Source: Terriglobia bacterium
GTDB lineage: Bacteria > Acidobacteriota > Terriglobia > Acidiferrales > UBA7541
NCBI GenBank assembly: GCA_020073485.1
Contig: JAIQFB010000030.1
Coordinates: 1 to 60,212 of the forward strand
Reading direction: 5' to 3'
DNA: 60,212 nucleotides
Shown here: positions 27,295 through 36,579 of the stretch, piece after piece
How the letters are laid out: every line of letters begins with the position of its first letter
Position numbering within the stretch: the first letter of the stretch is position 1
Translations under genes and position numbers: made by a program
The notes under the pieces: model-generated
Seen by the model: only the letters and a program-made list of their open reading frames with translations
Told to the model about the DNA's origin: nothing
Databases searched by the model: none

Positions 27295-27573
27295 ATGGTT
27301 GGCGTCACAATCGTAATGCTGGTGGCCGTCACGGGATTTTATTATGGAGCCCGGAGCGCCCTCCATGGAGCCGGCTCTTCGACGGGCGCTTGCGGATCGA
27401 AATTCATGACCTGCCCGGAAACGGCAAAGCAGGCCTTGGTTGGATTGGCCCCTGGAACAATTTCAAGTGGCGGCTGCCGCGTTATGGATCGTCTCCGGAT
27501 CGGAGAATGCTCGCTGTGGCCTGTGCATCAGGAGTGCGGGCAAAGCTGCACCAAGCAGATGGGAGCGCGGTAA
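27295..27573 (+). CDS. Small membrane-anchored or secreted Cys-rich protein
   Basis: A 92-aa hypothetical protein. ATG 27295 has a good Shine-Dalgarno (TGGAGG, 5-nt spacing). Residues 1-17 (MVGVTIVMLVAVTGFYY) are hydrophobic, a signal anchor or signal peptide. The rest contains six cysteines spread through CGSKFMTC, SGGCRV, IGECSL and HQECGQSC, suggesting disulfides in the periplasm. I recognise no family. It is convergent with the chemoreceptor gene. The support is the ribosome site, the signal and the Cys spacing, so a chance frame is possible. Confidence 0.45.
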   Translation: MVGVTIVMLVAVTGFYYGARSALHGAGSSTGACGSKFMTCPETAKQALVGLAPGTISSGGCRVMDRLRIGECSLWPVHQECGQSCTKQMGAR

Positions 27574-27671
27574 ATCAAGGAACCGGGTTCCGGCAGCCCG
27601 ATGACCTGGACCTCGGAGAGCCGTCCTTGGTCATACGCATTCCAAGCGCATCGCGCGTCTCGCGCGGTGCG

Positions 27672-29273
27672 TCACGCCGTTACGCGCCGGGATAATCCAT
27701 CGGACAACTTGAATTGGTCGACCAGCCCGCGAAGTTGCGTGGACATCTGCGCCAGCTGCTGGGCGGCCTTCATCGATTCATGCGCGCTGGACGATGTGCC
27801 TTGCGCCGCCTGGGCCACCCCCGCGATATTGCGCGAGATTTCCGTCGACCGCGACGCGGCCTCGGAGACATTGCGTGACATCTCGTCGGTCGTCGCGCTT
27901 TGCTCCTGCACGGCCGTGGCGATGATGGTGGAAAAGTCGTTGAGCCGGCTGATCACGCCGCCAATGGCCCCGATCGCGTCGATGGCCCCCTTCGTGTCCC
28001 TCTGGATCGTCATGATTTTCTGGCTGATGTCCTCGGTCGCTTTGGCCGTCTGCTTGGCCAGTTCCTTCACTTCATTGGCGACCACGGCAAATCCCTTGCC
28101 CGCCTCCCCGGCGCGCGCCGCTTCGATGGTCGCGTTCAACGCCAGCAAATTGGTTTGCTGGGCGATGGACGTAATCGCCTTGATCACCTTGCCGATTTCC
28201 AGGCTGGAGATGCCAAGTTGGGAGATCGTCGCGTTCGTGCTTTCCGCGGCCTTCACGGCTTCATCGGCCACATGTGCCGATTCGGTGGCGCTCTTGGCGA
28301 TGTCCTGAATCGTGGTGCTCATCTCCTCGGCTCCCGAAGCCACCGACTGCAGATTGCGATTTACCATGTCCGTGGCCGAGGAAGCCACGGTTGCCTGGGC
28401 CGTGGTTTCCTCCGAATTGGCCGTAATCTGTTGGCTGGTCGCGGAAAATTCCTCGCTGGCGTTGGCCACCTGCTGGGCGTTCGCTGCCACCGACCCGAGC
28501 ATGATCCGCAATTTGCTTTGCATGGTGTTGAACGCCGCAGAAAGATCGCCCAGTTCATCCTGGCTGCCGATCGACAGTTCCTCTCCCGTAAGGTCCCCCT
28601 TCGCGATGGCCTCGGCCCGCACCAGCGCCGCGCGAACGCTGCCCGTGATCCACCGGCTCAGATATCCCGCCGCGAACAAGGCCAGGACCAGCGAAATCAA
28701 TCCCCAGGCGATCGTGGCCCGCTGCGTGAATGTCGAGGAATCGGCCACGCGCTCCTGCACAACGGCCGTGGTTTTTTGCAGGGTTTCCACCAGCGTATCG
28801 ATCAAGTTCGTGGGAGGGCGGTCGCGGCCCTTCACCATCTTGTCCACCGCCGCGAAATCCTTGCCCTTGGATTTCTGGAATACCTTCAATCCCGCGCGGT
28901 AGTCTTCCCCCAGCTGTTCGTGCGCCTTCAGGAAATCCGAAAGGATCCCCTGCACCTCGCTGTTGCCGACTTCGCCTTGCAGTGCGGATGCCTCCTCGCG
29001 CACCTCTTTCTCCAATGAGAAAAACTCCTTCGAGTACTGCTCCAGGCTCGCTGGATCGCTTCCGCGGAGCAGGATATCCTTCCACGCCTGTACCTGTTTC
29101 TTGAAGGTCACCTGCATCTGCCGCGCCCTTGCTGCCTGAGCCACTTCGTGCGAGAGCAGGGAATTGTAATCCGCTTCCCGCCGGGCCGCTTCAATCGTCG
29201 CAAACGCCACGGCCGCCATCGTGATCGATACGGCTCCGAAGATCAGAAGGTTGATTTTTGCTCGGATTCTCAT
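27672..29273 (-). CDS. Methyl-accepting chemotaxis protein
   Basis: A 533-aa transmembrane chemoreceptor. TM1 (about 8-28) is followed by a periplasmic four-helix-type sensor (about 30-190), TM2 (about 195-215, [14 protein letters not shown]), and a HAMP region with an EAIAKGDL motif. A long methyl-accepting coiled coil has the invariant hairpin tip [20 protein letters not shown]. The tip binds CheW and CheA to control flagellar or twitching response. I chose ATG 29273 ([10 protein letters not shown]) over the upstream TTG at 29306 because it starts the signal-anchor directly and has GGGGAG upstream. No che genes are in this window. It lacks a C-terminal CheR pentapeptide. Confidence 0.93.
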   Translation of the reverse strand: MRIRAKINLLIFGAVSITMAAVAFATIEAARREADYNSLLSHEVAQAARARQMQVTFKKQVQAWKDILLRGSDPASLEQYSKEFFSLEKEVREEASALQGEVGNSEVQGILSDFLKAHEQLGEDYRAGLKVFQKSKGKDFAAVDKMVKGRDRPPTNLIDTLVETLQKTTAVVQERVADSSTFTQRATIAWGLISLVLALFAAGYLSRWITGSVRAALVRAEAIAKGDLTGEELSIGSQDELGDLSAAFNTMQSKLRIMLGSVAANAQQVANASEEFSATSQQITANSEETTAQATVASSATDMVNRNLQSVASGAEEMSTTIQDIAKSATESAHVADEAVKAAESTNATISQLGISSLEIGKVIKAITSIAQQTNLLALNATIEAARAGEAGKGFAVVANEVKELAKQTAKATEDISQKIMTIQRDTKGAIDAIGAIGGVISRLNDFSTIIATAVQEQSATTDEMSRNVSEAASRSTEISRNIAGVAQAAQGTSSSAHESMKAAQQLAQMSTQLRGLVDQFKLSDGLSRRVTA

Positions 29274-29606
29274 GTGCTCCCCGAATGAACATTCCGCAAC
29301 GCCCAATCTGGCGGTTTAAATGACATTCGGCATATCGGCCGCGGCAGGCCCCGGCTTTAACCAATTTGTCCGCTATTTCCAGCCGCTCCCCGCGATTCAG
29401 GATGAAAAATGGGCCCCTTGCCAGGCGCTTCCCCCTCCGTTCGCAATGCATAAATGTTGACGCCCGCGCAAGGCGGATGTATAGAGTGAGCGATGAGCCG
29501 TCGTCGCGCTTTCATTACATTCACAAAATCGCGGCCGTTATTTTCGGGCAGTTATCCGCTTGGCAACCTCTGGACCTTCGGAAAAAACAACGGGAGGAAT
29601 GAACCC
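29274..29606. other. Divergent intergenic region
   Basis: About 330 nt between the chemoreceptor and the DUF1330-like gene, transcribed away from each other. Both promoters should lie here. I see no repeats and no convincing gene; the frame opening at 29493 is the upstream extension of the next gene. Confidence 0.4.
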
Positions 29607-29993
29607 ATGAAGGCGAATCACAAACTGGTCGTAGCCCTGCTGATGGGTGCCGCAATCGGCGCCGGCGGCGCCGCCGCGATCCACGCCCGCCAGATCAAAC
29701 CCGCGCCCGCCTACGTCGTGGCAGAAGTCGATGTCATCAACCCTGAGGCATTCAAGGAATACGCCGCCAAGGCCCCCGGGACCATGGCCCCATTCAACGG
29801 CCGCTACATCATTCGCGGCGGCAAAACCGTTTCCCTCGAAGGTGAACCCCCCAAGCGTTTCGTCGTCATCGCCTTCGACAGCATGGAAAAAGCCCAGGCT
29901 TGGGAAGACTCCCCGGCCTATGACGCCATCAAGCCCATCCGCCACGGCTCGGCCAAGAGCCGCGTCTTCATCGCCGAAGGCGTCGCGCCCTGA
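29607..29993 (+). CDS. Exported DUF1330-like protein
   Basis: A 128-aa protein. ATG 29607 follows a strong GGGAGGAA. An N-terminal signal (VVALLMGAAIGAGGAAAIHA) precedes a ferredoxin-like alpha/beta-barrel (dimeric) domain: YVVAEVDVINPEAFKEYAAK, YIIRGGKTVSLEGE, and the F.S...A..W..S..Y pattern (FDSMEKAQAWEDSPAYDAI). These are the hallmarks of DUF1330, here with an added signal peptide, whereas many members are cytoplasmic. The biochemical role of the family is unknown. Confidence 0.85.
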   Translation: MKANHKLVVALLMGAAIGAGGAAAIHARQIKPAPAYVVAEVDVINPEAFKEYAAKAPGTMAPFNGRYIIRGGKTVSLEGEPPKRFVVIAFDSMEKAQAWEDSPAYDAIKPIRHGSAKSRVFIAEGVAP

Positions 29994-30266
29994 TCCGCAT
30001 TTTCCGAGTCGCCGGACGAAGTTTGCGGCCGCCGCGATTCACGCGCGTGGCATTTTGTCGCAATGCCACGCCGCTTTCGTAGCGCAGCTTGTCCGTTGCA
30101 ATCAAACCGTCGAAGCCCGCTCTCGGTACCTCCGCCCCGCGAACATTTTTAATAGGACACACCGGCTTACTTGACCGCTGTCGCCCCCACCCGTCGCTTG
30201 TATACTTAAAAGGCATCCCGATTGCGAGGATGGCTCCGACTTCATCATTTCAAGGTGCGACCCGAC

Positions 30267-30599
30267 ATGTCTTCCCCAGCCGATAGGCGCGCAACCCCCC
30301 GGTTCCAAGCCAAGCCGGGTAGTCAAATCACGTACGGTGCATCCGCCGCCGAGGTCCGCGACTTAAGCCTCGAGGGCGTTTTTGTCGCCGACCCTGATCC
30401 TCTCCCGGTCGGCTCGGAACTCGCCTTCACCCTGCGCGCCGGCGGCCAGGACATCACGCTGGAGGGAATCGTCCGCCACGTCGAAAAAGAAGTCGGCATG
30501 GGAATCCAATTCGTGAACGTCTCCGCCGTCTCCAAACGCCGCCTCCGCATCTACATCGCCGGCCTGGTTCCCGCTCCCACCGAATTCGTCAAGAGTTGA
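30267..30599 (+). CDS. PilZ domain protein
   Basis: A 110-aa single PilZ domain. It opens ADRRATPRFQ, then has the loop VRDLSLEGVFV. Together they give the RxxxR and [D/N]xSxxG c-di-GMP signature, although the first motif is spaced RRATPR. ATG 30267 is preferred over the longer frame (30222), with AAGGTG upstream. It is monocistronic and followed by an imperfect hairpin with a T-run (30673-30702) that could terminate it. Confidence 0.8.
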   Translation: MSSPADRRATPRFQAKPGSQITYGASAAEVRDLSLEGVFVADPDPLPVGSELAFTLRAGGQDITLEGIVRHVEKEVGMGIQFVNVSAVSKRRLRIYIAGLVPAPTEFVKS

Positions 30600-30672
30600 C
30601 CCGCACTTCGAACCATGGATCAACTCAAAATGACATTCGCGCGGAGAAAAGTCGCTTAAATTGCGGCCCTAA

Positions 30673-30702
30673 AGTAGCGTACGCTTCAGTCTGCGTGCTT
30701 TT
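30673..30702. terminator. Imperfect hairpin with T-run downstream of the PilZ gene
   Basis: AGTAGCGTACGCTTCAGTCTGCGTGCTTTTT resembles the 18674-18699 repeat and ends in five Ts. It lies in the 244-nt convergent gap between the PilZ gene and the helicase gene, fitting a terminator for the plus strand; the pairing is imperfect. Confidence 0.4.
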
Positions 30703-30843
30703 TCTCCAGCCAGCATCATGTCGCGAAGTAGGAAATCCGCGTCATTCCAAAGTTCGGTGAATTGTCCTCCTGCTAATTTTTGAATGTTCCGGAAAATCCA
30801 GACAATAACCGGAAAGAAATACAAAGCGGAGGATGTTTCAACC

Positions 30844-33108
30844 TCAGGCCCAGGTCAAATTCGCGTATCGCTCGACAAGTTTCTTCGTCCCGTGATCGGA
30901 AAAGCGCACGGTGAACTTCCGGTCCTCGTCTTCGCCCTCGACGCCGATGATCGTTCCGGTGCCGTAGGTGGCGTGGCGCACGCGCTGCCCGATCAGCGGA
31001 TTGGATGAGGACGAGCGGCTCGGGCGCGCGGAAGCGGGCGCGCGAGTCCTGCCGGCCGCAACGCTGGACGTTCCCCCGGCAGCATTGGCCCGCCGCACGC
31101 GGCGCGTGAATTCTTCCTCGGAATACGAATATTCGGGATCGGGTTCATACCGGCGCGTCTCGCCCGCGTCGGCCAGCGAACCCGCCGCGGTCTCGATCAG
31201 TTCCCCCGGAATCTCCGCCAAAAAGCGGGAGGGCATTGATCCCGTCAGCCGCTCGGAACCATACATCCGCCGGTACACGGCGCGCGTGAGCGTGAGGGTG
31301 TCCTTGGCCCGCGTCATTCCCACGTAACAGAGGCGGCGCTCCTCCTCCAGCTCTTCATTGTCGTTTTGCGACCGGCTGTGCGGAAAAATTCCTTCCTCCA
31401 TGCCAGTCAAGAACACGTGCTCGAACTCGAGCCCCTTGGCGCTGTGCAGCGTCATCAGCGTGATCAGCGCGTCCTCGTCAAAATTATCGGAATCGCTGAC
31501 CAGCGCGGCGCGGTCCAGAAAATCCGCTAGCGTTTCGCCGCGTTCGGCGCCTTCGGCCATGGCGTTCACTAACTCGTTCAGGTTGTCGGCGCGCGCGGTA
31601 TCTTCGCTCGAGTCGCGCTGCACCAGCATATCCATATAACCACTGCGGTTCAGGATCGACTGCAGCAGTTCCGCGGGCGCGGCCGAAGCGGCTTCCTGCT
31701 GCAGCCCCTCGATCAACATACGGAAATCCTTCAGCGGAGCGATGGCCCGCCCGGAGGACGCGGCCTCGAGCAGTTTGCCCAGAGCCACCCACAACGAAGC
31801 GTCGTGTTCGCGGGCTATCGCCGAAAGCGAATCCACCGTGGTCTTGCCGATGCCGCGCGGCGGCGTGTTGATCACCCGCAGAAACGCGATATCGTCGTCC
31901 GGAAAAATCGCCAGCCGCGCGTAGGCCAGCGCGTCCTTCACCTCGGCGCGCTGGTAAAACGAAAATCCGCCCAGCATCCGGTAGCGCATCCCCCGCGCCC
32001 GCAAGGCTTCTTCAAACGCGCGCGATTGCGAATTCGTGCGGTACAATACGGCCACGTGCGCTGCCGGATCGTCCCCGTGCAATATGCGGATGCGGTCCGC
32101 CACGTACTCGGCTTCGGCCTTGGAATCGCGCCCCTCGAAAAATCCCAGGTTCGATCCCGCGGCGCGCGTAGTCTTCAGATTTTTTCCCAGACGCCTCTTG
32201 TTGTTTGCCACCACGCCCGCTGCGGCGTCCAAAATGATTTGCGTCGAGCGGTAATTTTCCTCCAGACGCACCACTCGCGCCCCTGGATAGTCCTCGTCAA
32301 ACCGCAAAATGTTGCCGATATCCGCGCCGCGCCAGCGGTAAATCGATTGGTCCTCGTCGCCCACCACGCACAGGTTGCGCGATTCGCCCACCAGCAGCCG
32401 TAGCAGATCGTACTGCACGCGGTTGGTGTCCTGATATTCGTCGACGTGGATGTACCGGAAACGGTTCTGCCAGCTTGCGCGCGCCTCCGGAAATTCCCGC
32501 AGCGCCTGCACGGCACGCAGCAGCAGGTCGTCGAAGTCCAGCGCACCCGCCTTGCGCAGAATCTTCTCGTACGCCTCGTACACTTTTGACGCCGTAACGC
32601 CCAGCGGATCGCCGCGCCGCGCCGCTTCGCTCGCCACCTGCGCCGGAGTCAGCCCATGATTCTTGGCGAAGCTGATGCGTTCGAGCAAGCCGCGAATTTT
32701 CTCGCCCGGATCCTTGACGTTTATTTGTTCCAGCGCCAGCTTCACGGCCGCTGTCTGATCGTCGGCGTCGTAAATCTTGAAATCGCGCGGCAGTCCCAGT
32801 CGCAGCGCCTCGCGCCGCAGCAGCCACGCCGAAAAAGAATGAAACGTCCCGATCCACGGATCGTCAAACGCGAGCCCCTTGCGCACCAGCAGGTCGCGCA
32901 CGCGCTCCTTCATCTGCCCCGCGGCTTTGTTGGTGAACGTCACCGCGAGAATCGCGCTTCCCGGCACGCCCTGATCGATCAGGTGCGCGATGCGATACGT
33001 GATCGCACGCGTCTTTCCCGTCCCGGCCCCCGCCAAAATCAGCACGGGACCTTCAATAGCCGTTGCTGCGTCGCGTTGCCCGGAATTCAGCTCGTCAAGG
33101 AGTGTCAT
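30844..33108 (-). CDS. pcrA: ATP-dependent DNA helicase, UvrD/PcrA type
   Basis: A 754-aa superfamily 1A 3'-5' helicase acting in repair and in clearing RecA filaments or stalled replication. All family motifs are visible: Walker A AGAGTGKT (motif I), TFTNKAA (Ia), VDEYQDTN (II), GDEDQSIYRWRGAD (III), YRSTQ (IV), TLHSAKGLEFEHVFL (V) and YVGMTRA (VI). The last ~55 residues (GQRVRHATYGTGTIIGVEGE) form the Tudor-like PcrA tail that binds RNA polymerase, favouring the PcrA/UvrD name over Rep. I chose ATG 33108 (MTLLDELNSGQ) over GTG 33135. Full length. Confidence 0.95.
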   Translation of the reverse strand: MTLLDELNSGQRDAATAIEGPVLILAGAGTGKTRAITYRIAHLIDQGVPGSAILAVTFTNKAAGQMKERVRDLLVRKGLAFDDPWIGTFHSFSAWLLRREALRLGLPRDFKIYDADDQTAAVKLALEQINVKDPGEKIRGLLERISFAKNHGLTPAQVASEAARRGDPLGVTASKVYEAYEKILRKAGALDFDDLLLRAVQALREFPEARASWQNRFRYIHVDEYQDTNRVQYDLLRLLVGESRNLCVVGDEDQSIYRWRGADIGNILRFDEDYPGARVVRLEENYRSTQIILDAAAGVVANNKRRLGKNLKTTRAAGSNLGFFEGRDSKAEAEYVADRIRILHGDDPAAHVAVLYRTNSQSRAFEEALRARGMRYRMLGGFSFYQRAEVKDALAYARLAIFPDDDIAFLRVINTPPRGIGKTTVDSLSAIAREHDASLWVALGKLLEAASSGRAIAPLKDFRMLIEGLQQEAASAAPAELLQSILNRSGYMDMLVQRDSSEDTARADNLNELVNAMAEGAERGETLADFLDRAALVSDSDNFDEDALITLMTLHSAKGLEFEHVFLTGMEEGIFPHSRSQNDNEELEEERRLCYVGMTRAKDTLTLTRAVYRRMYGSERLTGSMPSRFLAEIPGELIETAAGSLADAGETRRYEPDPEYSYSEEEFTRRVRRANAAGGTSSVAAGRTRAPASARPSRSSSSNPLIGQRVRHATYGTGTIIGVEGEDEDRKFTVRFSDHGTKKLVERYANLTWA

Positions 33109-33174
33109 GTTGGGGAGTGGGCCTGTACGAAGCACCCATTCTATCCGACGCGGACCGCTTCAGCAAATCACGCT

Positions 33175-33262
33175 CGCTCTCCTCTGTGTCCTCTGTGTTC
33201 TTTCTCGGTGTTCTCTGTGTTAAGTTTTTGAATTCCTGAACGCAAAGGACGCAGAGAAACCA
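33175..33262. repeat. Repeat family F, copy 1
   Basis: CTCTCCTCTGTGTCCTCTGTGTTC...TTCTCTGTGTTAAG on one side and AACGCAAAGGACGCAGAGAAACC on the other form an imperfect inverted repeat. A related block is at 55073-55275. It lies between the secreted hypothetical gene and the helicase. Confidence 0.6.
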
Positions 33263-33289
33263 GGAGGGAGAAAGAAACTGCCTATCGCG

Positions 33290-33919
33290 TTAACGCCCCG
33301 CCCCCAGATCGATCTCAAAGAAGAAGAGAGCTTTCTTATCGGTCATGAACGACAAGTCCGGGATGTACAGGTGCGCGTACCGGATGGCATTAAAGTCGTG
33401 GTTGACGTCGAAGAACAGAAACCCGTGCGTCGTCGCGTGCGGCGGCAAGATGTCACTCGAAACCGCAAGCGACCTCAGCAGCGTGTCCATCTCGTTCCAA
33501 GCCTTGCTCTTGCCCCCGCCGCTGCCGGAATTCGGAAACGGAAACGGCCGGTGCAGCTTCGGATTGGCGTCGGCCTTGAGCAGCGTGCGGTCGGCCACTT
33601 CCTCGGGAGACAGCGGCTCGAGTTGTTGGCGATCCACGCCGGGCAGGGAAACCACCAGCCGAATCGTATTCAGCTCGATGCGGATCGGCGCGTTGCCGTC
33701 GTTCCGGAAATACACATCGATCGCCGCGATGCCCGCGGCAAAAGGCGAATTTTTGCCAAACGGCGCCGTATAACGTTCCGCGGTAACGTACGGATCGGCG
33801 ATAATCGTCAGGTCCTGGTGCGCGTCCCGCGTCCGCAGCGCCATGGGATCGGCCGGCGCGCTTTGCGCGATCGCGCCAAGGGGCAGGAGCAGCAGGACAG
33901 ATATTATCCGCAAGAGCAT
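33290..33919 (-). CDS. Secreted hypothetical protein
   Basis: A 209-aa protein with an N-terminal signal peptide (IISVLLLLPLGAIAQS, cleavage near residue 19). The mature part looks beta-rich: DLTIIADPYVTAERYTAPFG, then AIDVYFRNDGNAPIRIELNTIRL, which reads like an immunoglobulin-type domain, and FLFFDVNHDF near the end. I do not recognise a family. It is monocistronic, with the helicase downstream and the LPS operon divergent. Confidence 0.65.
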   Translation of the reverse strand: MLLRIISVLLLLPLGAIAQSAPADPMALRTRDAHQDLTIIADPYVTAERYTAPFGKNSPFAAGIAAIDVYFRNDGNAPIRIELNTIRLVVSLPGVDRQQLEPLSPEEVADRTLLKADANPKLHRPFPFPNSGSGGGKSKAWNEMDTLLRSLAVSSDILPPHATTHGFLFFDVNHDFNAIRYAHLYIPDLSFMTDKKALFFFEIDLGAGR

Positions 33920-34059
33920 TTGTTTTTTCTAGGATGCGCGAACCCCCAACCGGGTCGCCCGACAATTTGTATCACAGGACCCGCGCGGACCCTATAATAT
34001 CCGCTTTGCAGCCGCGAGTGGGGCGGTGCTGGATTTTCCCGCAATGCCGGGCCGCTCTT

Positions 34060-34136
34060 GGTGGCACAGGCTTCGGCCTGTGCGGTTTTGTCCATGGCCA
34101 TCTCGGAACACCGCGCAGGTTGAAGCCCGTGCCACC
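34060..34136. repeat. Paired inverted repeat, family C, copy 1
   Basis: GGTGGCACAGGCTTCGGCCTG at the left and its near complement CAGGTTGAAGCCCGTGCCACC at the right enclose a spacer of about 35 nt. Each arm is also a small palindrome. It lies just before the first gene of the LPS operon. Confidence 0.75.
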
Positions 34137-34165
34137 GGACCGCGCCAGATCAAAGGACCTCCGGA

Positions 34166-35521
34166 ATGTATTTGCTCTACAGCCTACTGACAGCCGCGGG
34201 CATCCTCCTGCTCTCGCCGTACTTCTTGATCCGCGGCCTGCTGCAGGGCAAGTACCTCGACAATCTTCCCGAGCGCCTGGGATGGAAGTTTCCCCCCGAG
34301 CTTCGTGCGCAGTCGCTCGCTGCAGCGCAACCGAAAACAATTTGGATTCATGCCGTCTCCGTGGGCGAAGTTCTCGCCGCCCTTCCGCTTGCGAAACAAC
34401 TGAAAGACCGATACCCGGCACGCCGTCTCGTCATTTCCACGACTACGAACACGGGCCAGCAGCTCGCGCGCGAGAGAATGCAATTTGCCGACGCGATTTT
34501 CTATTTCCCCCTGGATTGGGCCGGCCCCGTGCGGCGCGCCTTGAGCGCAACGCAACCCTCCGTCGTCCTCATCGTGGAAACCGAAATCTGGCCGAATTTC
34601 CTGCGCGAGTGCCGCCGCGCAACCGTTCCGGTAATCTTCGTGAACGGCCGGCTCTCCCAGCGCTCTTACACCGGTTTTCTGCGCGCCATCGCTTACTCGG
34701 GCGGTTTACTGCGCGGCTTTCTGAAAAAAATCCTGAACGACGCCTCTCTCTTTCTCATGCAGGGCGCCGAGGACGCCGAACGCCTGCTCGCCTTGGGCGC
34801 CCCAAAAGACCGCGTCCTCGTCACAGGCAATCTGAAATACGACCTCGCCCTGCCCGCGGAAACCCCTCTCTCCGCCTGGCTCGCGCCGGAACTCGCCCGC
34901 GCCCAGCGCGCCCCCGTCCTGATCGCCGGCAGCGTGATGGCCAACGAAGAGCCGCTGGTCCTCGGCGCGTTCGCCGCCGTCGAACGAGAATTTCCCGGCG
35001 CGCTGCTGATTCTCGCCCCCCGCAAACCCGATCAATTCAACAACGCCGCGGCGATCATTTCGCAAGCGGGCCGCCCCCTGGTGCGGCGAAGCGAAATTTC
35101 ATTGAACGGCTCTTCCGCCAACCCGCTCGCCAAATCCGGAAACGTGTTTCTGCTCGATAGCCTCGGCGAACTTGCCGCCCTCTACCGCCTCGCCGACGCC
35201 GTATTCGTCGGCGGATCGCTCGTCCCTGTCGGCGGCCACAACATCCTCGAGCCGGCCGCATTTGGCAAGGTCCCCGTGTACGGCCCGTTCATGGACAATT
35301 TCCGCGAAATTGCCGAAGCGTTCCATGACGCCGGCGCTTCCATCCGCGTCGCCACTTCGCAAGAACTGGGCGCCGCCTGGCTCGGTCTGCTCCGAGATCC
35401 GCAGCGCGCCGCGTGCATGGGCGCCGCGGCCCGGGATCTGGTCGATCGCAATCAGGGCGCGACGCGGCGGGTTCTGACGCACATGGAAAAATTCCTGGAC
35501 GCGCCCGGGGGCCTCCCGTGA
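34166..35521 (+). CDS. waaA: 3-deoxy-D-manno-octulosonic acid (Kdo) transferase
   Basis: A 451-aa GT30 glycosyltransferase that adds Kdo from CMP-Kdo to lipid IVA, joining lipid A and core on the inner face of the inner membrane. An N-terminal hydrophobic segment (YSLLTAAGILLLSPYFLI) is followed by the family's WIHAVSVGEVLAALPLAKQL. Then come VETEIWPNFL with the conserved Glu, FVNGRLSQRS, and the C-terminal domain with GSLVPVGGHNILEPAAFGKVPVYGP. It is the first gene of a six-gene overlapping operon; its stop overlaps the lpxK GTG start by 4 nt. The sequence cannot tell mono- from bifunctional Kdo addition. Confidence 0.95.
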   Translation: MYLLYSLLTAAGILLLSPYFLIRGLLQGKYLDNLPERLGWKFPPELRAQSLAAAQPKTIWIHAVSVGEVLAALPLAKQLKDRYPARRLVISTTTNTGQQLARERMQFADAIFYFPLDWAGPVRRALSATQPSVVLIVETEIWPNFLRECRRATVPVIFVNGRLSQRSYTGFLRAIAYSGGLLRGFLKKILNDASLFLMQGAEDAERLLALGAPKDRVLVTGNLKYDLALPAETPLSAWLAPELARAQRAPVLIAGSVMANEEPLVLGAFAAVEREFPGALLILAPRKPDQFNNAAAIISQAGRPLVRRSEISLNGSSANPLAKSGNVFLLDSLGELAALYRLADAVFVGGSLVPVGGHNILEPAAFGKVPVYGPFMDNFREIAEAFHDAGASIRVATSQELGAAWLGLLRDPQRAACMGAAARDLVDRNQGATRRVLTHMEKFLDAPGGLP

Positions 35522-36579
35522 AGCGATCCTCCGCCTGGCTCTGGCTGCTCTGGCCGGTGTCTGTCTTGTATTCGATGGTGGCCCGCGTGCGCTCCTGGTG
35601 CTACGCCCGCGGCATTTTCCGTACACGCAAACTTCCCGGCACGGTCGTCAGCGTCGGAAATCTTACCGCTGGCGGAACCGGAAAAACCCCGATGGTGCTG
35701 TGGATCGCCGAGCGCCTCGCCGAACAAGGCAAGCACGCCGCGATCTTGACGCGCGGCTACCGCGGCACGTTGGACGCAAATCGAAAAGACGCGAGCGCAA
35801 AAGGCGAAGCCAGCGCGCCGGGCGTCCCGCAAAGCGACGAAGTCGCTCTGCTCCGTGACCGGCTGGCCGGCAGAGTGCAACTCGGCGTCGGCCCCGACCG
35901 CTACAAAAGCGGGGAGATCCTCGCGCGCCACGGCGTCGACTGGTTTGTCCTCGACGACGGTTTCCAGCATCGCAAGCTCGCGCGCGACGCGGACATCGTC
36001 CTGCTCGACGCCACCGACCCGTTCGGCGGCGGATGCACGCTCCCCTCGGGCCGCCTCCGCGAGCCGGTTTCCGCCCTGCGCCGCGCCGACGTCGTCGTCA
36101 TCACGCGCAGCGTGCAGTCGCCGGCGCTGGCCATCGAAGCCATCATCCGCCGCCACTCCCAGTGCCCGATCTTCTACGCGGCAACGCAACTCCTCAGCGT
36201 CCTCCGCGTGCCTCGTCTGGACGTCGCCTTGCCCCCCATGGATTGGCCCCGCGCCCGTTTCCTGGCCTTTTGCGCAATCGGAAATCCCCCCGCGTTCTTT
36301 GGCGATCTGCCCGCCTGGGGATTCCAGATCGCGGCCGAGCGTAGCTTTTCCGACCATCACGTCTACACCGCGCAGGAAGCGGCCGAGATCGAAAAGGCGG
36401 CGCAGGCCGCCGGAGCCGATGCGCTGCTCTGCACGGAAAAAGACGTCTGGAATCTCCGCCACGTTCAGTTCACGGCGCTCCCGGTGTATTGCTGTCGCAT
36501 TTCCTTTCGGCTTCCGGAGAATTTCTGGGGCGCCTTGCAGGACGTCATCCACCGCAATCAGTCGGGGTCCAACCGATGA
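35518..36579 (+). CDS. lpxK: Tetraacyldisaccharide 4'-kinase
   Basis: A 353-aa membrane-associated kinase that phosphorylates the 4' position of the lipid A disaccharide. The N-terminal membrane helix (WLWLLWPVSVLYSMVARV) and the P-loop VGNLTAGGTGKTPM are diagnostic, followed by ILTRGYRG, SDEVALLR and LDDGFQHRKLARD. The start is GTG 35518, overlapping the waaA stop (GTGA); the longer open frame upstream is only readthrough of that region. The stop overlaps the next start as ATGA. Normally LpxK acts before WaaA in the pathway; here waaA is first in the operon. Confidence 0.95.
   Translation: MKRSSAWLWLLWPVSVLYSMVARVRSWCYARGIFRTRKLPGTVVSVGNLTAGGTGKTPMVLWIAERLAEQGKHAAILTRGYRGTLDANRKDASAKGEASAPGVPQSDEVALLRDRLAGRVQLGVGPDRYKSGEILARHGVDWFVLDDGFQHRKLARDADIVLLDATDPFGGGCTLPSGRLREPVSALRRADVVVITRSVQSPALAIEAIIRRHSQCPIFYAATQLLSVLRVPRLDVALPPMDWPRARFLAFCAIGNPPAFFGDLPAWGFQIAAERSFSDHHVYTAQEAAEIEKAAQAAGADALLCTEKDVWNLRHVQFTALPVYCCRISFRLPENFWGALQDVIHRNQSGSNR

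Noticed and set aside
30784-31008. Plus-strand frame at the 3' end of the helicase gene
   Set aside because: Antisense to the conserved helicase C-terminal tail; no support.
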